Below are positions 43,165 to 54,400 of a stretch of 64,000 bases of DNA, piece by piece. The position numbers and the translations under genes are program-made. The notes below the pieces were generated by a model. It had not been told where the DNA came from. It ran no database searches and saw only the letters and a program-made list of their open reading frames with translations. Source of the DNA: Parietichytrium sp. I65-24A (taxonomy: Eukaryota > Sar > Bigyra > Thraustochytrida > Thraustochytriidae); NCBI GenBank assembly GCA_012862575.1, contig BLSF01000027.1:248001-312000 (forward strand), in the 5' to 3' direction. How positions within the stretch are numbered: the stretch's first letter is position 1; each line of letters begins with the position of its first letter.

Positions 43165-45963
43165 CTAGATGGTGGTCATGGCGAATGCTGGGACGCTCGA
43201 AACGTTGGCACGGCGAGGCCTTTCTGGCGGGGTGGTGCTCTCGTCGTTAGAGCCTGTGGATCGTTTCGGCACGAAAAACTCTTTGTCAACGTTCAAGTCG
43301 AAAGACTCTTGCCGAATGAAATCTATCGGAAGTATCGAGTGAGAGTTGTCCAAGGGCAAGTCCCGCATGATGCAAGCCAGCCGCTCTATCCCACGGAAGA
43401 GGTCGTCAAAATGAGGGATGCCATAGTCGATGTATGCGCGACCAGGTGGGATATCGAAGACATGGCACAAGTCACGTAAGAACACAGCGAGATGTACGTC
43501 GTCGGGATTCTCAAGCTCCGACTCGAAATCAACAGGCGCATTATCAGATGACTCAGATTCAACGACTACGGGCCGGGCTAGGTTCTCGCGAAGCTGGTGC
43601 TTACTTCGAAGGGCATCAAGGAAAGACAAAACGCGGTATCCAGCCATTTTTAAATGAGGCGTGAATCGTTCGATTCGACTCGTCAACTCCCACCGCTTAA
43701 TGATATTTTCCTGGGTCACCTCCTCAACAACGCCCCTTTCCTCCGGCAAGAATAGGTCCTGTATTTCGTCCGTAATTCTGTTGTACTTGTCCAACTTGTG
43801 CGTTTCGATCTTCCTGCAAACAGGCAGCTTGAGAAACTCGTCCGTCAAAAATTTGTAGTAGTTCGGACGCTGAAAATTCACTTGGCAGGAGAAAGGCTGA
43901 TTGTACAGCTCGTTGGCAGCCGCATCGTGATTCCCTTTGAGCCCTGTCTCATCTGACTTCGCGTCCACTTCCTCAGATCCAGTTCGCTCGCTGCGTTCAG
44001 GGAGAAAAGGGCCCACAACATTGACACTCACGTTTGCAACAGCAGCATCTTGCAGTGGGGTCCTGTCCGGCCGCATGCTCAATTCAGCTTCCCGTTCAGC
44101 TCGCTGCTCGCAAAGCTCCTTCGTCCAATCAAGCCTTGAAGGCTCGATGAAAAAGGTATTTTCGTCTTGCTCCCAAACAGGTTGTCTCAGTTTTCGCCTT
44201 AAACGGCGGACCGCTTGCTTGGTGAGCTCCTTCATCTTCTCCATCCCTGCCTCATTTAAGCCCTCCCTTTTACAGTCTCCATGCTCAGGGCGGACTTTCA
44301 CCTCGATGGAGTCTTCCAAAGACTCGTGCCAAGGTGGAGGCCGTTTACTGGGTACTGTTCGCCCCAAAGTGTCCTCTACTATGCCGTCAAAATTAAAACT
44401 CCTTTCTCTGTCTGCCTTCAGCTTCCGCTCCCTCTCCGCGCGTGCCAGCTTCATAGGGTGGACAAATTTCTGTGCAAAGTTGCTGATGTAGTCCTCCAAA
44501 TCCTCGGCGTTGGCTGGGTCAAGTATTCGTTGAAGGCCCTCGCCGCGCAGAAGCATGGGGCTTATACCAGCGAAAGTCTCCCCTCCATTCCACTCTAGCC
44601 GGCGAGCAATTGCGGCGTCCTTATCTAATAGAGCGTAGGCGAAAAATATCATGGCGAGAATGTTTATAGGGATAAAAGGACTCAGCGGGACACGTTTCAA
44701 AGCGCTGCCTACCCCTCGAGCTTTTGGCAAAAAGAAATGGCGCAACTCGTTTGGAAAATTGTAAATAGAGGCATACACCAGAGACACCACGGGCAAAAAC
44801 TCCTCCAGTGAGTACATATTAAGCATCCGCACGTACCGCTGCATGTGAACCCCAACGGGAGGAAGAGACACCGGTCTCTTTACTTTAATGTACCAAAACA
44901 TAGTTCTAATTCGACCTTCCAGCCGGTACCAGTGCACGGGGTTTGGCGGATGAAATATCTTGACGTTTTCATCGCTGATGCGCTTCAGAATCTCCGGGTG
45001 AATCCGAGCTGAAAAGTTTTGAATTACGGGAAGCCTTCCCGTCGCAATACTCTGGAAAAGTTCGAAAGAGTAGACTGGCTCGCCGGCAACTTCACTTGCT
45101 ACAGCTAACACGGAGATGAGTGATTCTGCATTGGGCCAGCACCTTGAAATGATGTTGCGCTCTTGTATATTCTTAGCCCTTTTCGAGAAGGTAAAGTTTC
45201 GGCGGTTATACCTAGAGCTCCCGAAAAAGTCCTCACTGGCAAATCTCATATACACCGAGAAGAGTTCGTATGCCGTGTGATAAAATTTCTTCGGGGCACG
45301 AAAAGTGAAGGTTTCAATAAACGTGAGAAGCAACTCATGAAAGTACATCCCGAAAACGGCCTTCACGGCTTCGATAGGCATTTCCGGGTCCCTTGGTGGG
45401 CCAAAAGGGGTCTTGCCCTGATAATTGGTCCTGGCCAGAGGTATTTCAACCTTCTCCCACAAAACGGAGTGCAAGTCGCCTTCTTTGACTTGCAGCGCCC
45501 TGATGTTGGCGGCCCTCGGCATCAGACGCTGTTCATATGCCCTCTCCCGCCTCAGCCGCTTCTTATCCGATATGCCTGCTTTAAACTTGGGAGGCACTGT
45601 TCCGACAGCCCCTTCCAACTGCTCTATCGTATTGCTCTCATCCTGACCACCTAGTTTGACCAGCATGTTGAGCGACTCCTTCGTCACCTTTTTGAACCCT
45701 AGCTTCTTGGCAATCATCTCGTCCGCAGTGAGCCTCAGAAACCTCACCTTGTGCGCGTACCCTTTCCTGCTGTCTCGCGCTAGCATTGCGCCTGGATCGT
45801 CTACCTCATCAATGCGCTCGGCCTCTTGCGCTACCCATCCGCACAGAGAACAGGAAATTTGCCCATCTTTGTCTTTCTCGAGTCCCGCCCCGCCGCATGT
45901 GTCGCATATGTCAGCCTGCTTCTTTTTGCGCTTCTGCGCCCTTTTTGCCAGAGATTTCAACAT
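43165..45963 (-). CDS. TAF1B/Rrn7-like RNA polymerase I initiation factor
   Basis: A 932-residue single-exon protein. The N-terminus is a TFIIB-type zinc ribbon: C20, C23, C38 and C41 in a CDTCGG...DGQISCSLCG frame. Beyond it lie two helical regions consistent with cyclin-like folds, including a GRLPVIQNF...P...F pattern near residues 310-380 that resembles the conserved core of TAF1B/Rrn7. These proteins are subunits of the SL1/core factor complex that recruits RNA polymerase I to rDNA promoters. Large low-conservation segments (about 520-640) interrupt the core. The zinc ribbon is certain; assignment to TAF1B/Rrn7 rather than another TFIIB relative rests on length, lack of a clear TFIIB B-reader, and overall pattern. 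Confidence 0.68.
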   Translation of the reverse strand: MLKSLAKRAQKRKKKQADICDTCGGAGLEKDKDGQISCSLCGWVAQEAERIDEVDDPGAMLARDSRKGYAHKVRFLRLTADEMIAKKLGFKKVTKESLNMLVKLGGQDESNTIEQLEGAVGTVPPKFKAGISDKKRLRRERAYEQRLMPRAANIRALQVKEGDLHSVLWEKVEIPLARTNYQGKTPFGPPRDPEMPIEAVKAVFGMYFHELLLTFIETFTFRAPKKFYHTAYELFSVYMRFASEDFFGSSRYNRRNFTFSKRAKNIQERNIISRCWPNAESLISVLAVASEVAGEPVYSFELFQSIATGRLPVIQNFSARIHPEILKRISDENVKIFHPPNPVHWYRLEGRIRTMFWYIKVKRPVSLPPVGVHMQRYVRMLNMYSLEEFLPVVSLVYASIYNFPNELRHFFLPKARGVGSALKRVPLSPFIPINILAMIFFAYALLDKDAAIARRLEWNGGETFAGISPMLLRGEGLQRILDPANAEDLEDYISNFAQKFVHPMKLARAERERKLKADRERSFNFDGIVEDTLGRTVPSKRPPPWHESLEDSIEVKVRPEHGDCKREGLNEAGMEKMKELTKQAVRRLRRKLRQPVWEQDENTFFIEPSRLDWTKELCEQRAEREAELSMRPDRTPLQDAAVANVSVNVVGPFLPERSERTGSEEVDAKSDETGLKGNHDAAANELYNQPFSCQVNFQRPNYYKFLTDEFLKLPVCRKIETHKLDKYNRITDEIQDLFLPEERGVVEEVTQENIIKRWELTSRIERFTPHLKMAGYRVLSFLDALRSKHQLRENLARPVVVESESSDNAPVDFESELENPDDVHLAVFLRDLCHVFDIPPGRAYIDYGIPHFDDLFRGIERLACIMRDLPLDNSHSILPIDFIRQESFDLNVDKEFFVPKRSTGSNDESTTPPERPRRANVSSVPAFAMTTI

Positions 45964-47238
45964 GGCCGCTCAACATGCAGACCTTTCACACCCCGTTCGC
46001 GTGACAACATCCACCACGTTTACAAACTGATTCACCGAGGATATGACTCCGTGACTGACTCGCGCGCTGTGCCAGATAGACTGTTCGATTGATTCGCACA
46101 GTTCACTCGATGCCCAACTTCCTATCTTCCTATGCTCAACTTTAATATCTCCGATGGGAAAGTACACTCGCTCGCGTGAGTGAGTGTTTATGTATGTATG
46201 TATGTATGTATGTATGTGTGTATGTATGTGTGTGAGTCCTTCCGAGACAGTGTCTAATACGCGCTTTTAGAATGTATGTATTCACGGAACGTATGTATCC
46301 AGCTTCCCTCACTTCTTTCTCTCTCTGTTTCGAATGCAACTTTCGAAACCTGTAAAATATGTTGCAAAGATGATGATGATGATGATGTTTTTACAAACAC
46401 ACTATGTGCGCCGCTTCTCCCCGTGAGAAACGGCGTAAAGGTAAACGAGTGACGCAACTCAGCGATTGCGCAACTCGCGTTGGTTGGCAGAGGATTGGCC
46501 GTTATTTGCCGTTGCGCGTGGGGGTCCTCGGCGAGGACACTTTTTGTTGTGAGGGGAGTGTCCTCTCCTACTCTTCACACTCCCTCTCTCGTTTGGTTGG
46601 TGGCTGGAAGTAAGACTCTCCTAGCAGAGGGTAAGCATGCCCACTCTCTTGTTCAGGTAATATAGTGGCGAAGGTGGGCTTTAGGAGAAGTAGGTAGGCC
46701 AGCTTAAAGGGAAAAGCGCGGGCGGTAAGACTGGATTATGTCTCTGTACTTCGCGAGTGCATGATGGTTCTATTGATTGTGGATAAGAAGATTGAGCCTT
46801 CGTAACAGAATAAGAGTGGCATGTTTGTTAGCAGTATGCAGTATATGAAGCATAGGGTTAAAGTGGTGAGAGTCAAACACTTTTGAAATTTGAATTTTCT
46901 GTGAAGTCTTTATCTGAATTCTGATTTCTGAAATCTGTTGTGTTTTTGACATTGGCAATGACAACAACTGTAAGAAACAACATTTGTAAAGATGGAGTGA
47001 TCGTCGCCAAAATGGCAAGTCAAGTGCCGAGACAAAGAAGCTTTGCTCAAGATCGAGTCCCCAAGTTTGTGCAGTTGGGCATAATCAGTGCAAAACTTGA
47101 TTGCGGTTCGTTTTAATGATACGATTGACATGGGATAGACTGAGAATGCCCTTCTAGCTATAGGTTTCGAACAACGACTCGAGCCAAATACAAACAGGGG
47201 GCCGTATTGGAGTATATCAATGCAGGACGTCGTTGGCT
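45964..47238. other. Intergenic spacer with TATG and GAT microsatellites
   Basis: About 1.3 kb. (TATG)n at 46188-46234 and (GAT)n at 46369-46387. No coding signal recognised. Confidence 0.55.
46188..46234. repeat. (TATG)n microsatellite
   Basis: Tetranucleotide array with two GTG interruptions, about 225 bases upstream of the Pol I factor ATG. Confidence 0.9.
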
Positions 47239-48438
47239 TTAAGAATGGAAGTCGCCCCAGTCATCGTCCAAAAGACTTGCGCCGCCGTTCGAGGAAGAAT
47301 TTTGCTGTGGCGCGGCAGAGCTTGAAGACGACGAAAACATATCGAATGGATCGTCAAGAGGAAAGCCACTCGACGCGCCAGGCGCAGAATTTGCTGGGGG
47401 CTGCAAGCTTGGCTGTGACGGTGCTTGCTGAAAATCACCAATATCACCGAATGGATCATTATCGTAAGACACGGACCCGCTCGCTGGAGCAGGCGCGGCA
47501 GGAGGGGCGCTTTGAAAATCGTCGAAACCGATGTCATCAAATCCCGTCAGAGAGTCCTCTTTGGGTTCTGTTTCGGCGGATTTAGCCGCCGGAGCTGGAG
47601 GCGAAACAGTGGGTGGTGGGGCCGATATTTCGGATGCCGATGCTGATATCTTCGAGGGAGGCGCGGATATCGCAGATGGCGGCGCAGACAGAGCAGATGG
47701 GGGACCAGCAAGCGCTGATGGGGGGGCGGACAACTTTAGCCCACCAATTCCAGCGGCTGCTGAGCTCACAGAGCTGGACTTCTTCTTCCCGCTCCTCCCG
47801 CCAATCTTGATGCTAACTTTAAAAGTTTCCCCATCCTTGAGCGATCTGTCCACCTTTGGCTGAACAGGCTCATCAGGATTGATGTCTTCTTCCTCCTCTG
47901 CAGCTTCACCTCTCGCAATACGCTTGAGCTCGTCCTCAAGCGCAGCTCGCAGGTCGAATGCGCTCTGCAACCATGCGCACCAAATCAAAGTTCTCTCTGT
48001 TAGTAAAATTCATCTCAACACGCGTTTAGCGAATTGCCCCAAACTCACCTGTCTCTCTTGAAAGCCTATGCCGATATACGCGTGCCTCTTGGACACCTCA
48101 TCCTCCACGCGAAGCACAAAGTACCTCGACGAGTCTGTGACGCTCTGCAGAAAGAAGTCCAACTTTGAATTCGGCTTAGAGGCATCTGCGTCCAGCTTTA
48201 TCGGGCAGCTCGCGAAGAGCTGCGGCTGCTTGGTCGTGTCCTCTGGCACTTGCATAACTTGCAGATACAGCTTGTCCCCTTTGCTCACCAGCCGAATCTG
48301 GCCAATCATCGCCGGTTTCTCCAAATTCCAATCCCCAGCTCGGTGGCCGCTGGACCCTTGCATGGGCGGAATCTTGTACACGTAAGCATCTGACAAACTC
48401 AGCAACAACAGTGGCGGCATGCCATCATTTTCGCTCAT
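47239..48438 (-). CDS. NECAP: NECAP-like adaptin-ear-binding endocytic protein
   Basis: Two exons: 48049-48438 and 47239-47964. The 84-base intron has donor GTGAGT and a TACTAAC branch site (opposite strand of 47999-48005), and its removal joins GFQERQ to SAFDLRAAL, the conserved end of the PHear domain. The product is 371 residues (human NECAP1 has 275). The PHear fold fills roughly residues 1-150 and binds clathrin adaptor machinery. The tail is Ala/Pro/Ser-rich and carries short linear motifs: FDDIGFDDF, DPFGDIGDF, DPFDMF and a terminal DWGDF, the last being a WxxF AP-2 ear-binding motif. It therefore probably acts in clathrin-mediated endocytosis at the plasma membrane. The first ATG is at 48438; upstream codons need a GTG start. 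Confidence 0.93.
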
Positions 48439-48852
48439 CTTCAGTGCCTTCCTTTCAACTCGACTCAACTGAGCCAAACCAAGTTCACTACACACTACAC
48501 ACTACTATCTTTCTATATATATGGGACAATGTATTCGTGCTGAATCTGTATGTCTCAAGCGTCCCCGGGGACACAGAGCGCACCCCTTCCAGCAATACTT
48601 TTAGTGTAGCTGATGAGCAATGTGATCGAGACAGCCGTGACTGGATTTCAGTACTATTCAAGAATCTCAATTCTCAATGTTGAAATCTCTTGAACATCCT
48701 TGACTCGCTGTACTCGCTGCATGGAACGTTAATCGCTTAGCAGATCTCAGCAGTCTCAGCAGAGTTACTCACTCTGTGAAGAATGAACTAATACTTGAAG
48801 ATGAAAACGGAAAAGCATACACGGTTACTAGTCCACAGTGACAATTTCTTAC

Positions 48853-48866
48853 TGGTACTCGAGTAC
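48853..48866. promoter_or_regulatory. Palindromic GGTACTCGAGTACT motif, TBCCD1 upstream
   Basis: GGTACTCGAGTACT, about 260 bases before the TBCCD1 ATG and 415 bases from the divergent NECAP ATG. Confidence 0.4.
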
Positions 48867-49018
48867 TGCCTACGATAACGGTGTGTGCACGTGCGTACGT
48901 ACGTACTTAAGTGCATCAATTAACACGCCTGCACACTGCACACTGACAACCATCAACGATAAACGATAAAGGATAGACCATACACGATAGACGATAGACG
49001 CAAGAGCTGACTGAGGAC

Positions 49019-49106
49019 GTGTCTGTTTGTCTGTTTGTCAATTTGTCAATTTGTCTGTTTGTCAATTTGTCTGTTTGTCAATTTGTCTGTTTGTCAGTGT
49101 GTCTGT
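49019..49106. repeat. Octanucleotide array GTCTGTTT/GTCAATTT
   Basis: Eleven 8-base units alternating between two versions. It would translate as a repetitive hydrophobic leader from a GTG, but the ATG at 49124 fits the family, so it is probably 5' untranslated or promoter sequence. Confidence 0.88.
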
Positions 49107-49123
49107 TGGAGCTAGCTGAGGCA

Positions 49124-51169
49124 ATGTGGTTGCGAGCAGAGGTGCTGGAGGTGTCGCCAGTGCGTGCTTCGGACGAAGGCGGGTGGGCTGAGAATGGCGT
49201 GAATAGCGTCGGGGCTGTGGTCGATGGACTGCGTGGTCGTGGAATGGGCAAGCTGCTGGTGCAGCTTATGATTGCGCGGCGGGATCGTGTGGATCGGCGG
49301 GAGGACAAGTGTGGAGCGGGAAAGAAGGGGCAGGAAGAGGAGCAGCAGTGCGAAGATGCCCTCAAAGCCGCTTGGGACGAAGCTTTTGAAGAAGGGAATC
49401 TGAGCATGACGCCAGCAGAGGCTCAGGCCATGATACAGTTGTTTGGCGGGGTCGCTGCTGCCGTTGCTTCTGCAAACTCCGACCACTGCGGGTGGAACGG
49501 AAATGGCAACGATGAACTGGGCATGATGGGACGCTTTGCGCTGTTTCTGTTCCTGCTGGGTTTGAAGGAAGTTCGGACTCAGCACCAGGTGGGGAAAGAA
49601 GATCTCGTTGTGTGGCCTTCCAACGACGTGCAGGAAGGCTTGCTGGACTCTCCCGATGAACCCGCCGAATCGCCGCAGCTCAGGTCTCCGCGAACTCTTG
49701 CTCTGGACCTCCTCTCGCACGACAACGAAACCCAGCTCGAATATGTGCGAACCTATGTGCGCGACATGTGCTGGTACCTCAGTCTTTGTGAGGGGAGCTC
49801 TTCCCGGGAGCAGTTTCTGGCCACTTGGGGCGAACAGACCATATCAGTGGACCTGCTTGAGTCCCTTGCCCTCATTGTCCAGACAGACGGCCTTGTTGAA
49901 GGCACTGAACGGCCCTTGGCGGACTACTTTCAGCCCGAGCAAGACGTGTCGTGCAGTGAAATTGCTAGTGTCCTGCTCGAGCATCTCACCTTGAATAGCG
50001 CAGCAAACCCCCCTCTCTTGCGATCACCCGTCCATGGCAGTGCAGGCAATACCTTCATACCGTTTCTCCATGGGCGCAGCAACTCGGAAGAACAGACCGG
50101 GAGTGGCAACAACAACAGCAACAGCATAGGCTCTCCATCGAGCTCAAACTCGCGTGAGAGTGACTTCACCAGTGTTTACGGTGATGGTAGCGAGTCGACT
50201 TCCAAAGTAGTCTTTATTTCCAATCTCAGTAGAAAAACTGAGATCGTTGGCGATGTTGACCTTGTGGGTCGGAGCAATCAATCCGCGGACGGGCTTGGCA
50301 GTCTAGGATCGCTGGGGGAAATTAAATTCGCATCGTCGCGCGCCCCCAAATCGACAAAGACGAACTCGATGAGATCCTCATCGTCATCTTCTTCATCTTC
50401 TTCCCGCGCCTCGCATGTGACTTCGTCTTCGGGCGATAAGCCTGTGCAGCTCTCAGACAAGCTCGTTATATTTGACTGCACAAATTCCACTTTGTATGCC
50501 CTCAAACCATTTCGGTTCATTCGAATTATCGGTTGTCGGAAATGCACGATTATTCTTGGGCCGTGCGCTGGAATTCTGTCTTTGGAATACTGCTCTGATG
50601 TGCAAGTTATGGGTGTCTCTAGAAATCTATCGATCGCAAATTGCTACGACAGCAAAATCCATGTACATATGTTGAGCGGCAGCCCAATCTTGACTGGCGA
50701 TTGTCGCAATGTCGCATTCGGTCCATACAACACTTTTTATCCGAGGCTGAAGTTACACCTGGCTGCGATTGAAGAAGAAGTTCCAGGTCCGAGCGACATC
50801 TGCGAGTACACCTGGAAGACTCCAATTAATATCACTTCAAAAATTGCTACGTCGGTCTGGTATGTGCTAAGCCCTTCAGACTTTGCTCTGTTTGTCACAC
50901 CCTTTGTAGACGACGCCTGCAAAGACGTGTGCACAGAGTTACCATACCGTCTCCCGGCAGAATATGCGAATGCGGTGAAGACAAAAATTCAGAGTGTGGA
51001 AGAGATCGTGACAAAAATTTCGCAAGCTTCGCCAAAGAACGGAACTGTTGATTCACCAAAGAAAAAGCAGGACCTGGACCGAGCTGTTCAAAACTTGTTC
51101 AAAGACTGGCTCATGACGTCAGGAAACGCGCGCCAGCTTGTGGATCTAGTCAAATTCCATCAAAAGTAG
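49124..51169 (+). CDS. TBCCD1: TBCC domain-containing protein 1 (TBCCD1)
   Basis: 681 residues from the ATG at 49124. The C-terminal half matches TBCCD1 closely: a C-CAP/TBCC beta-helix with the ladder of short motifs (CRKCTIILGPCAGIL, LEYCSDVQVMGVSRNLSIAN, GPYNTFYPRLKLHL), then PSDFALFVTPF and the terminal DWLMTSGNARQLVDLV. In animals, trypanosomes and green algae (ASQ2) TBCCD1 positions centrosomes or basal bodies and links them to the nucleus and Golgi. The N-terminal domain is helical with two disordered inserts, including a Ser run near residues 420-430. The Arg finger of true tubulin cofactor C is not evident, in keeping with TBCCD1. Intronless; convergent with the WH2-repeat gene. Confidence 0.92.
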   Translation: MWLRAEVLEVSPVRASDEGGWAENGVNSVGAVVDGLRGRGMGKLLVQLMIARRDRVDRREDKCGAGKKGQEEEQQCEDALKAAWDEAFEEGNLSMTPAEAQAMIQLFGGVAAAVASANSDHCGWNGNGNDELGMMGRFALFLFLLGLKEVRTQHQVGKEDLVVWPSNDVQEGLLDSPDEPAESPQLRSPRTLALDLLSHDNETQLEYVRTYVRDMCWYLSLCEGSSSREQFLATWGEQTISVDLLESLALIVQTDGLVEGTERPLADYFQPEQDVSCSEIASVLLEHLTLNSAANPPLLRSPVHGSAGNTFIPFLHGRSNSEEQTGSGNNNSNSIGSPSSSNSRESDFTSVYGDGSESTSKVVFISNLSRKTEIVGDVDLVGRSNQSADGLGSLGSLGEIKFASSRAPKSTKTNSMRSSSSSSSSSSRASHVTSSSGDKPVQLSDKLVIFDCTNSTLYALKPFRFIRIIGCRKCTIILGPCAGILSLEYCSDVQVMGVSRNLSIANCYDSKIHVHMLSGSPILTGDCRNVAFGPYNTFYPRLKLHLAAIEEEVPGPSDICEYTWKTPINITSKIATSVWYVLSPSDFALFVTPFVDDACKDVCTELPYRLPAEYANAVKTKIQSVEEIVTKISQASPKNGTVDSPKKKQDLDRAVQNLFKDWLMTSGNARQLVDLVKFHQK

Positions 51170-51404
51170 ATGGGTTTGTGTCGCGCAAGATTTCGTGTGC
51201 CCTTTAACAGCCAGTGGAAACATATATGATTAAAATGAGTTTGTAGCCTTTTCCTTACTTTGTCAAATTTGATAGCGAGCACCATCTTAAAAAGGCAACC
51301 TGGGACCCACCTGGGACCACAATATTATCTTGTTGCTCCTCTCCTTTGAAGAAATTTTTTTAAAGTAAGATATACAAGGAGGTCTCCCAAATATGGTTCT
51401 ACCT

Positions 51405-54400
51405 TTAAAACTGAAATCGCCTCCTATACTTTGCCTCCCAGGAGGAAACTAGCTTTGCAGATCGAATGGTCACCATCGCCAGTGCATCACTCTCTCTTGT
51501 CAACATTCGCATTACTTGCTGCACTTGCTCATGAGTGCTTTCCTGAGTAACATCTTGCTCTTTAATGAACGTTCGGCAAATCTCCACTGATCTTTGCAAT
51601 CCATCCCGCTCTTTAAGTGCCTGCAAAATTGGCAATGCGTCTTCCATTTCCTCGAGCTGTTTCTGGTAGGCCAGGAGCACACCCTCTGAAAAGGGGATGG
51701 CACCTTCAAGTTTATACAAAAAGTTCAAACGATGCTTGACGCAAAGCTCCCCTAGCCCAAGCTCTTGCATCCGCCTCCACGACTGATCAAGGCTAGAGCG
51801 GTACTCTTCAATCTTGGTTGACTGTGTCTTGGCCAATTCTGCTCTCGTTCGGGCCACAGATTCTTCTATAGCTCGGTCATAGTTCTCGCGGTCTTCCTGA
51901 TATTCCAAGGACGCGATCCCTTCCAGAGTCTTCTCTCGGCTGTATAACTCTTTCTCAATAGCTGCTCGTCTCTCCTGAACCTCAATAATCTGTGCCTTCA
52001 TCTTTTTATCTTCTTCAGAAAGGCCCCCAAGCACTTGAGCGAATGCCGCATTGAATTTTCTATCCGTTGTGCGCTCGAGCTCAGCCTTCGCGTTCTTCAA
52101 GCGCAGTGAAAGTGCTTCAACGTCCTTTTGATGCTTGGTCGCCTCTTCAGCAAACTTTGTCTCCCATAAAAGTCGTTGTTTTTCAAGAGCAGGAGCCACT
52201 TTGGATTGGTACTGGAGCTCAAAACGACTTTTCTTTCTTTCCAATCCCTTTGCTAGGCGGTCGAGAAGTTCCTGCTTCTTGCGCTCGAGTGAAGCAAGAT
52301 GTTGCTGAGACGCGATGTTGTCGACCATAACCGCACACTGCAGCGCTTTGACGTGACGCTGAATCTCAGCTTCGGGTATTGGGCTTGACTCGAGCTCTGC
52401 TCGTAGATCGCCAACTTGGGATTTGAGCTCGTCTATTTGTCTCTTGTAATCTGTAACTCTGCTCTGGAGAGCATCTTGGTCGACGGCAGCAGATGTGCAA
52501 AATAGCTCCTTCTTGATGATTTCCCTCTCCATTTCAAAGCAAGAGGATTTCACACCGAGCCCAGCTTTGCGAAGACGTCCAAAGCTTGGCGGGTCCTCAG
52601 AAGCCTGCTCGAGATGTTCCGTTAGCTTTTGCAAACGCTGGAAGCCCAAATTATATCGGTTGCTCGATTTTTCAAAGTACTCCTCCACAAAAGCCTGCGT
52701 CGGGGTACTCGACAGCTTTGACAACGAATTCTGCATTCGAAGTTGTTCGGCAATGGCTTCGTTCGCCTCCAAGCGTAGTCGAGTATCAATTGTCGAGAGA
52801 ACCGTCTTGCGAAGCCTCTCCTTTTCCTGTTCTTGCCTTTCCTTCTCTTGCGTAAGCTTCCTCTCAGCTTCTCTCAATTGGCGCTCTTCCTCATCTCTCG
52901 CTTTCTGCTCCGCAGCTTCTTTCTCCAATACCAGCCTTAAAGCCTCTTCTCGCTCCTGCCTCTCCCGCTCCTCTTTTGCCTCTTGTTCCAGCTTCGCCTC
53001 GAGCAAGATATGCATTGGTTTCTCGCCTGCACTTGCAGTCGATTCATCGCCAGAGATGCCACTCTCAGACGCAATTTCGGGAACATTCTTCGGAGACTCG
53101 CTGATTAACGCAACAGACTCAGTCTCTGAGCCTTCTGAAAGCCTCCAATCCTCGTTCATGTCTGCATCAGCACTTTTTACCTCGCTATCACTCCTGGTGA
53201 CTTCTTGCTGGCTCTCTTCAACACGATCAACGGGCTCGGTTGCCGCCTCCAACTCGATAGAGGGATTTTCATCTTCTGTCAGACTTGATTTGAAGGAGCT
53301 CACAGAGTCAGACCCCGCGCTGGATGCAGTTTTAGGAGATGCAGGTTCAAAGTCCTGCTTAGAATCCCGATCAAGAGTTTCAAGAAGACCAGCCGTAGCG
53401 ACAGCCTCTTCCGCTTGGTCAACTAGTAATCGTGAGCTTGACCGAGTTTCACTAAGCCTGCGCAGTTTGCTCAGGCGTCTTTCTGGTTTCTTGGTTTCCA
53501 GATCTACCGACTTAGAAACCTCTGTTTGTGATTCATCGAAGGGCACCTCTGGTTGACATGTCTCGAAAGTCTGGGCCGAGGGTTCGTTTTCGATGGCATC
53601 AGCAGTACTTTCAGTGCCTTCTCCAAGATCCAGGTTGGCTTTCGCGCCATCTTGCAAGAATCCCTCTGGGATCGCCACTCCGTCTCTCTCCATGCGCTGA
53701 CGGACTGCGTCAGGGGGAATCCCGCATTTTGCCATATTCTGGTATTTTGCGAGAACGTCTTCTCCCGGCTCGACTTTTGCCCGTGACTCTTGAAAAACAA
53801 GTGATCTCATGGACTCGCTTTCTTTAGGCTTGTCAGACTTCTCGTCAGGCAAATCCGTCTCCTGTGGCAAATGAAGCCCCATGCGAAGATCAGTTTCGAA
53901 CAGCTCAATATCCCTGGCGCCAATTCCTTCCGTGGCCATCTTAAGCTTCACAGCTTCAAAGGGCATGCCGGCCTTGACCAAGTTTTTGAATTTTGACAAG
54001 CCTTGCAACTGAGCTTGCATTGGGGTGCCGCCCACCTCGTCATCGTCCTCATCACGAGGCGATGGAGGAATGGGGGGCGAAATCGGGGGAGGGGAAGGCT
54101 TTTCAATATTTTCGGTGCAAGTCTCCATTGGAGATTGAAGACTACTTGTGTCCAGAGAGGATACACTCTTTCGCGTCGTTCGGGGTGGGGTGGTGCTCGT
54201 GTCAGAGTTTTCCAAGGTGTCGGTTTCGGAAAGTTGATCTTGTGGTAGAAGCTCTGTGGTGCGCCCAATCTCGGACTCCGGAGAAATGGTATCGTCCCTT
54301 TCAGTGCCAACGCCGATGAAGGCGCTTGGTGTTGCCTTCGGTAGGAGAGGATCGGAAGCCATTAAAGAGGCATCGATATCTCCAACATAAGGTTCCTCAC

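Larger units (their letters stand above)
48439..49123. promoter_or_regulatory. Divergent promoter region NECAP / TBCCD1
   Basis: 685 bases between divergent ATGs. It has an ACACTAC heptamer array (48486-48507), a TATATATA stretch at 48514-48521, the palindrome GGTACTCGAGTAC at 48853-48866, an ACGATAG-type repeat (48955-49003) and a GTCTGTTT/GTCAATTT octamer array (49019-49106) ending 18 bases before the TBCCD1 ATG. Confidence 0.55.

Noticed and set aside
49019-49123. N-terminal extension of TBCCD1 through the octamer array
   Set aside because: It needs a GTG start and encodes only a repetitive leader; the ATG at 49124 suits the family.
52495-53556. A 353-residue Ser-rich frame antisense to the WH2-repeat gene
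   Set aside because: Serine-rich composition is the mirror of the Glu/Arg-rich coiled-coil codons; not an independent gene.
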